Assembly (NCBI GenBank): GCA_025934615.1
Contig: JAICXS010000119.1
Coordinates: forward strand, 1 to 6,383
DNA length: 6,383 bases
Origin: Nitrospiraceae bacterium
Lineage (GTDB): Bacteria > Nitrospirota > Nitrospiria > Nitrospirales > Nitrospiraceae
Direction of reading: 5' to 3'
Positions within the stretch are counted from its first letter, which is position 1. Each line of letters starts with the position of its first letter. Shown here piece after piece: positions 5,573-6,383 of this stretch. A model generated the notes under the pieces. That model had not been told where the DNA came from. It did not search any database and worked only from the letters and a program-made list of their open reading frames with translations. The position numbers and the translations under genes were made by a program.

Positions 5573-5601
5573 ATTGTATATGCAACTATGTCGGCTGTCA
5601 A
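5573..5601 (-). promoter_or_regulatory. Near-consensus sigma-70 promoter of marR
   Basis: On the - strand TTGACA (5601-5596, perfect) is followed after exactly 17 bp by TACAAT (5578-5573, five of six). Transcription should start near 5566, about 17 bases before the ATG at 5549. The operator palindrome (5574-5585) covers the end of the spacer and most of the -10 box, the expected geometry for direct autorepression. Confidence 0.8.
5574..5585. promoter_or_regulatory. Palindrome overlapping the marR -10 box, probable autoregulatory operator
   Basis: TTGTATATGCAA is a 12 bp palindrome with one mismatched pair and differs by one base from the core of the perfect site at 5061-5072. The changed base helps to form the -10 box TACAAT on the - strand. 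This suggests a compromise between operator symmetry and promoter strength. Confidence 0.7.
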
Positions 5602-5850
5602 TGAGAAATTGCGCTCGGCGTCGCTTCACTCTAGGTCATCTCCAGTTTGTATACTCGAATGAGAGCGAACGTCTTCTTATAACGGACAATGCTCATAGTG
5701 CGCCGTCCATGCGCCCGCGCCCGATCCCAGCCGTGATCGGTTGCTTGACTGGATGAGTATGCGTATTTTTACTATTTGGCGTAGGTGTTGTGAGAGTCAG
5801 AGCCGAATCTCATGGCTGATTCAGATCAGACAGAAGCTCGACGACAGGAT
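5602..5850. other. Intergenic region between marR and the PilZ gene, no gene seen
   Basis: This region is upstream of the marR promoter and downstream of the PilZ gene. A plus-strand frame from 5600 to 5756 has no ribosome binding site and low-complexity Arg/Pro content, so I do not call it. CCGATC and GATCGG (5721-5726 and 5735-5740) make a 6 bp hairpin with an 8-base loop but no T-run follows on either strand. CTGAT and ATCAG at 5816-5829 form a second short hairpin. Confidence 0.5.
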
Positions 5851-5876
5851 TTATGCGGAATCATGTTCGTCGAGCT
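5835..5876 (-). repeat. Perfect 10 bp inverted repeat spanning the PilZ stop codon
   Basis: AGCTCGACGA (5835-5844) and TCGTCGAGCT (5867-5876) are perfect complements around a 22-base loop. One arm encodes the C-terminal residues of the PilZ protein and the other lies just past its stop. Downstream bases on the - strand are only mildly T-rich, so it may protect the mRNA 3' end or aid termination rather than be a classical terminator. Confidence 0.55.
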
Positions 5877-6249
5877 GATCACGCTGGAATCGCATGATGT
5901 ATTTGATCAACAAGTCGCGCTTTTGTACTGGCACCCCGACGAAATGCCCATGTAAGCGGAAGGCATGATCCCGATGCGGCAGTGAATCTAAGGTGAGGAT
6001 ACGCGCGTGTGCTTTGAAGAGAACCTGATCAGCTAAGACTAGGGTAATCGATAGCAGATCGCCAGGACTGTAGGCTGTATTGACAACAAACCCAATGCCG
6101 CCAGCGCTGAGATTCACGGACTTCTCTATGAGGGGGCTTTCTGAGGCATCTGTCTCTAATTGAATCCTGATGGGCAGGATTACATTAATTCGGAAATAGT
6201 TGCGTCGATCTGTTCTGGACCGTACGGAAGTCGAATCATTGGGCGGCAT
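5851..6249 (-). CDS. PilZ-domain protein, probable c-di-GMP receptor
   Basis: The 132-residue product is a single PilZ domain, which binds cyclic di-GMP and passes the signal to motility, polysaccharide or other outputs through protein contacts. Both ligand motifs are intact: R-x3-R as RNYFR (16-20) and N-x-S-x2-G as NLSAGG (46-51). The beta-barrel continues through GDLLSITLVL and ends with the VGVPVQKRDLLIKYIMRFQ helix region typical of PilZ C-termini. There is no signal peptide, membrane segment or second domain. An in-frame TTG at 6267 would add six residues, but a -10-like box lies between it and the ATG, so the ATG at 6249 is preferred. Neither start has a Shine-Dalgarno. The neighbours give no direct clue to its partner; the PEP-CTERM gene is over 2 kb away. 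Confidence 0.88.
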   Translation of the reverse strand: MPPNDSTSVRSRTDRRNYFRINVILPIRIQLETDASESPLIEKSVNLSAGGIGFVVNTAYSPGDLLSITLVLADQVLFKAHARILTLDSLPHRDHAFRLHGHFVGVPVQKRDLLIKYIMRFQRDQLDEHDSA

Positions 6250-6257
6250 CGCAGTAA

Positions 6258-6288
6258 AGTATAGCAAACTCTATTGAGATGACTTCAA
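6258..6288 (-). promoter_or_regulatory. Candidate promoter of the PilZ gene
   Basis: TATACT (6263-6258, five of six consensus bases) is preceded by TTGAAG (6288-6283) after a long 19 bp spacer. The predicted start of transcription falls near 6251, two bases before the ATG at 6249, which implies a nearly leaderless message. The -10 box is good; the spacer is longer than ideal. Confidence 0.45.
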
Positions 6289-6383
6289 GGTCAACTAACC
6301 GACATATTCCTGAGCGAGCATTTACCGGCGGGGCCGCTTGGCTCTGTTTGATGTTTTGAGGTCGGACGGTGAGGGTTATGAGA

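Noticed and set aside
5600..5756. Plus-strand small frame facing away from marR
   Set aside because: It has no Shine-Dalgarno, an Arg/Pro-rich low-complexity product, and its first bases overlap the marR -35 box on the other strand.
6366..6383. Possible + strand gene start (ATG at 6378 after a GGTGAGG-like sequence)
   Set aside because: Only two codons are visible before the window ends, so it cannot be supported.

Overview
The window looks like ordinary chromosomal DNA from a Gram-negative-type bacterium of medium-high GC. A PEP-CTERM surface protein, a PilZ protein, a tRNA-His with an encoded CCA end and the style of the S20 protein all fit a Nitrospira-like (Nitrospirota) genome. That placement is an inference from gene content, not a demonstrated assignment.

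The left part (1-2325) is housekeeping. It holds the 3' part of holA (DNA polymerase III delta subunit, + strand), cut by the window edge. holA converges on, and overlaps by 29 bp, rpsT (ribosomal protein S20, - strand). A divergent intergenic region with two inverted repeats follows, then pyrF (OMP decarboxylase, + strand) and tRNA-His (GTG anticodon, + strand). The next 400 bases (2326-2723) hold no supportable gene.

The middle (2724-3600) carries one - strand gene for a secreted PEP-CTERM protein with a good ribosome binding site. A possible sigma-54-type promoter lies about 70 bp upstream of its start. No exosortase gene is in the window.

The right part is accessory in character and entirely - strand. 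A MarR-family regulator (5109-5549) is followed after 62 bp by a 448-residue protein (3700-5046). That protein joins a QueG/reductive-dehalogenase-like iron-sulfur reductase to a C-terminal SCP2 sterol/lipid-binding domain. A near-consensus sigma-70 promoter drives marR. It contains a palindrome (12 bp core) that recurs, in perfect form, just before the reductase start codon. This gives a self-consistent regulator-operator-enzyme module and is the most interesting item here. The promoter also shows that the long TTG-initiated form of marR is wrong and that translation starts at 5549.

Further right is a small PilZ-domain (c-di-GMP receptor) gene, 5851-6249, whose likely promoter lies so close to its ATG that its mRNA may be nearly leaderless. 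A perfect 10 bp inverted repeat spans its stop codon. Positions 6289-6383 hold no gene I can support.
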